Of a DNA stretch of 64,000 nucleotides, positions 61,897 through 64,000 are shown piece by piece. The notes below the pieces were generated by a model, which was not told the DNA's origin, made no database searches, and worked only from the letters and a program-made list of their open reading frames with translations. Both the position numbers and the translations under genes were made by a program. The stretch's first letter is position 1; each line of letters starts with the position of its first letter. Source of the stretch: Aquila chrysaetos chrysaetos (lineage: Eukaryota > Chordata > Aves > Accipitriformes > Accipitridae); the NCBI RefSeq assembly GCF_900496995.4, contig NC_044012.1, positions 22,296,759 through 22,360,758 on the forward strand. The letters run 5' to 3'.

Positions 61897-64000
61897 CGTG
61901 CCACTGTGCTTATTCTCTCCAGTTCTAACCTGCCTGGCCCATTGATGTCTTCCAAAGTCTGTTTCCACCCACCCAAAAAGTGCAATTTTCCAGTGTGTTT
62001 TGGGCACTGCTTATTGAAAGCAACTGGGTTTGTTTCCTAGTGTGAGGTCAGAGGGGAGAATTGTTATGACTAGATAGGGCATTGCTTTGAAGTGTAGAAG
62101 GAAAGGACAGTTGTGCGCAGATAGAAATACCTTAGTTGCAAGTTCATGAGCGGAGTTCGTCTCTGACAAAGTTGTGCTAGAAAGGACACTGCTTGCAGTG
62201 GAGGGATATGGAGTACAGACAGCAGATCAGCTTTGTTTCTAATGACTTGTGCCCTGCTATGGTACTCCCTTCAGCAAGGATCTGTGCAAGGTTGCTAGTT
62301 AGCTGTAAATGAGGCTAAGTGGCTTCAGCCTTGCTCATGCCACAAAATCCTTTACCCTATGCCTTGCAACCTAGCAGACAGTAGGAAATAGAGCTTCACT
62401 GCTTTCTTTTTAGATAGTATCACTAGGTGGTTAAAGCTAGTTGACTGCTGTTTGGGTGGAGAGGTCAGGATTTGCTGCTTAGGCTTAAGGGACTGCGTAC
62501 CTGGCTGTGCTTTTGGCAAAAACTAGGTCCAGGGGACCAACTGTGCCAGTGGACTCCAGCTCAAAGGGAATTCTCTATCTGTGACCTGTTTCTAGGCAGT
62601 GTTTTTCAGTCACCTGTGTGTCAAGGTGTAGTCTCTTGCCAGTTCCTACAGTTCCCTGGCACTTCTTCAGCAGGTCAGTAGTTGTGCTGAAACCGAGCCT
62701 TCTGAAGCTGGAATTTTTTTTGTTCTGGTATTGCAACTCTAGCTTACTCTTTCTCCTGTATTGGGTTAGGATACAGAGAAATCCCAACAACCAGTTTTTC
62801 TTTATCTAGTCCAGATACCATGGGACTTTTTTCTGCTGTTTAACTAGCAAACCATAGGCTGAGCTTACCGACTTGTCCTAATGACTCAAAGGTCTCTCTG
62901 GTTCTGTACTAATGCTGCTGTACATGGCTGGTTCCCTTTAGGCTTTAAGAACTGTTAGGCTGGTGTAAAGAACAGGTAGAAGGCAGACTTGACTCAGCCA
63001 ATATCCCAGCAAAACAAGTTGGGCTGGTAGGATGAAGGCCACTGCACTTCATATGCTCTCTTGGCAGGTAAGGAACCTGCAGCTGTCAAAGTAAATGGTA
63101 CTGGTGTCAGCTCCCCAAAGATTACCAGTGTCCTTGCCAGCAGAGGCCCTGGGTGTAACACACTTCATGTTTAAGAAATTAAGACAAACCTCTTGAACCA
63201 CTGTGTGCCTGGTTTGAAATCAAGTCTGCTGTAGGGAGAGAAGCACCAAGATGGCAGACTGGACTCTAAACAGCAACTGCATTATACCACTGTAAAAGGG
63301 GAATTAAAAAAAGCTACCCTAGGTACTGTTAAACCACGCTGGCCTCCAGCAGTGCAGGTAGGGCTGTAGCTGACCTTTATCTCCATGAGTACAGTCTGCA
63401 TTTTGCTTGTTTGCCATACTTACAACTGCAGCAGCAGCAAAGATCCCCCTTCTTAGATGGGGCTTTGCACCCTATTGAAGTAGACAGCATTGGCTGAGTA
63501 AGAAACATTGTCTTTATTATATGTAGCTTGGCCTGCAAACCTCCAATGTTTTGTCATGCAAAAACTGCTGAGGGAAAAATACTAATAATATAGCTAAACA
63601 TGATGCAGAGCAATGCCTGAGTTCAGGGAAGAACTGTATCATCAACTGGAGGGTGTGTATCAAATGCTTAGCCTACAGCAGCTGCAGAACTGTGACAGTG
63701 CTCCTTTAGTCTCAAGCCCATACAGGAGTGGCTTTTATAAGGTAAAAGGAAATGCATCTTGCTATACTGAGCCTACATGAAAACCAGATGGATGGGCTTG
63801 TACTCTTTAAAATGCTCAGTAATAACTAAGTACAGGTGAAGAGTTTAGTGTTGTCAGCATGTCCACCTGCTGGATGTTTACTCTGAACCTCTGTAAGGCA
63901 AGAGCTACTAGCTGGATTTCTGCCCTCTTCATCCTGACAAGGAGCAGTTCTTGCCTTAAATTTCTGTTGCTGAATGAGGGAACCCACTTGCTGTTCTGAC
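61897..64000. other. Downstream flank; no gene resolved
   Basis: No convincing exon on either strand. A minus-strand AATAAA (63513-63518) suggests that a convergent gene ends here; in human the convergent neighbour is SETD6. A 61-codon open frame on the minus strand (63998-63816, no upstream boundary) precedes that signal but does not resemble the SETD6 C-terminus as I recall it, so most of 63500-64000 is probably 3' UTR or intergenic. Confidence 0.5.
63513..63518 (-). terminator. Minus-strand poly(A) signal AATAAA
   Basis: TTTATT on the + strand reads AATAAA on the minus strand, followed there by a T-rich element (TGTTTCTT). It would end a gene entering from the right, convergent with CNOT1, leaving about 1.6 kb between the two 3' ends. 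Confidence 0.4.

Overview
The window is vertebrate nuclear DNA, most likely from a bird. The main reasons are a degraded CR1 LINE 3' end in intron 2, a solo LTR of a layout common in avian genomes in intron 35, and short introns in a gene whose human copy is about 110 kb. I cannot name the species.

Almost the whole window is one gene, CNOT1, on the + strand. CNOT1 is the scaffold subunit of the CCR4-NOT deadenylase complex. I placed 49 exons: one non-coding exon (ending at 2300), one exon with 5' UTR plus the start codon (ATG at 8750), 46 internal coding exons, and a terminal exon with the stop (60876-60878) and about 1 kb of 3' UTR. The 48 coding segments add up to 7,128 nt, an open frame of 2,375 residues. 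All phases match at every junction, and every intron is GT-AG except intron 24, which is GC-AG. Human CNOT1 has 2,376 residues. The one-residue difference maps to the exon 19 acceptor.

Layout. 1-955: GC-rich tail of an upstream same-strand gene, with a poly(A) signal at 941-946; by synteny this is probably SLC38A7. 956-2300: intergenic spacer and a strong CpG-island promoter with five CCAAT boxes, an NRF1 site, two YY1 sites and a TATA-like box, then exon 1. 2301-8573: a 6.3 kb first intron. 8574-60878: the coding part. 60879 to about 61896: 3' UTR with a Pumilio-type site and two poly(A) signals. 61897-64000: downstream flank with a minus-strand poly(A) signal, which suggests a convergent neighbour (SETD6 is the expected one).

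The encoded protein holds the complex together. Its N-terminal HEAT region (about 1-700) docks CNOT10/CNOT11. A middle HEAT block (about 800-1000) binds tristetraprolin-type adaptors. The MIF4G domain (about 1090-1315) binds the CNOT7/8 deadenylase and DDX6. The DUF3819 region (about 1350-1590) binds CNOT9. The C-terminal NOT1 homology domain (about 1830-2360) binds CNOT2/CNOT3. These assignments come from the known human protein, aligned by recognisable sequence.

Other items of interest are a strong-context upstream ORF that overlaps the CNOT1 start, alternative splice sites, a degenerate antisense coding-like relic in intron 38, and inverted-repeat clusters in introns 1, 30 and 36. The intron 30 cluster has an H/ACA-like layout on the antisense strand. 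I found no clear evidence of a wholly new biological system.
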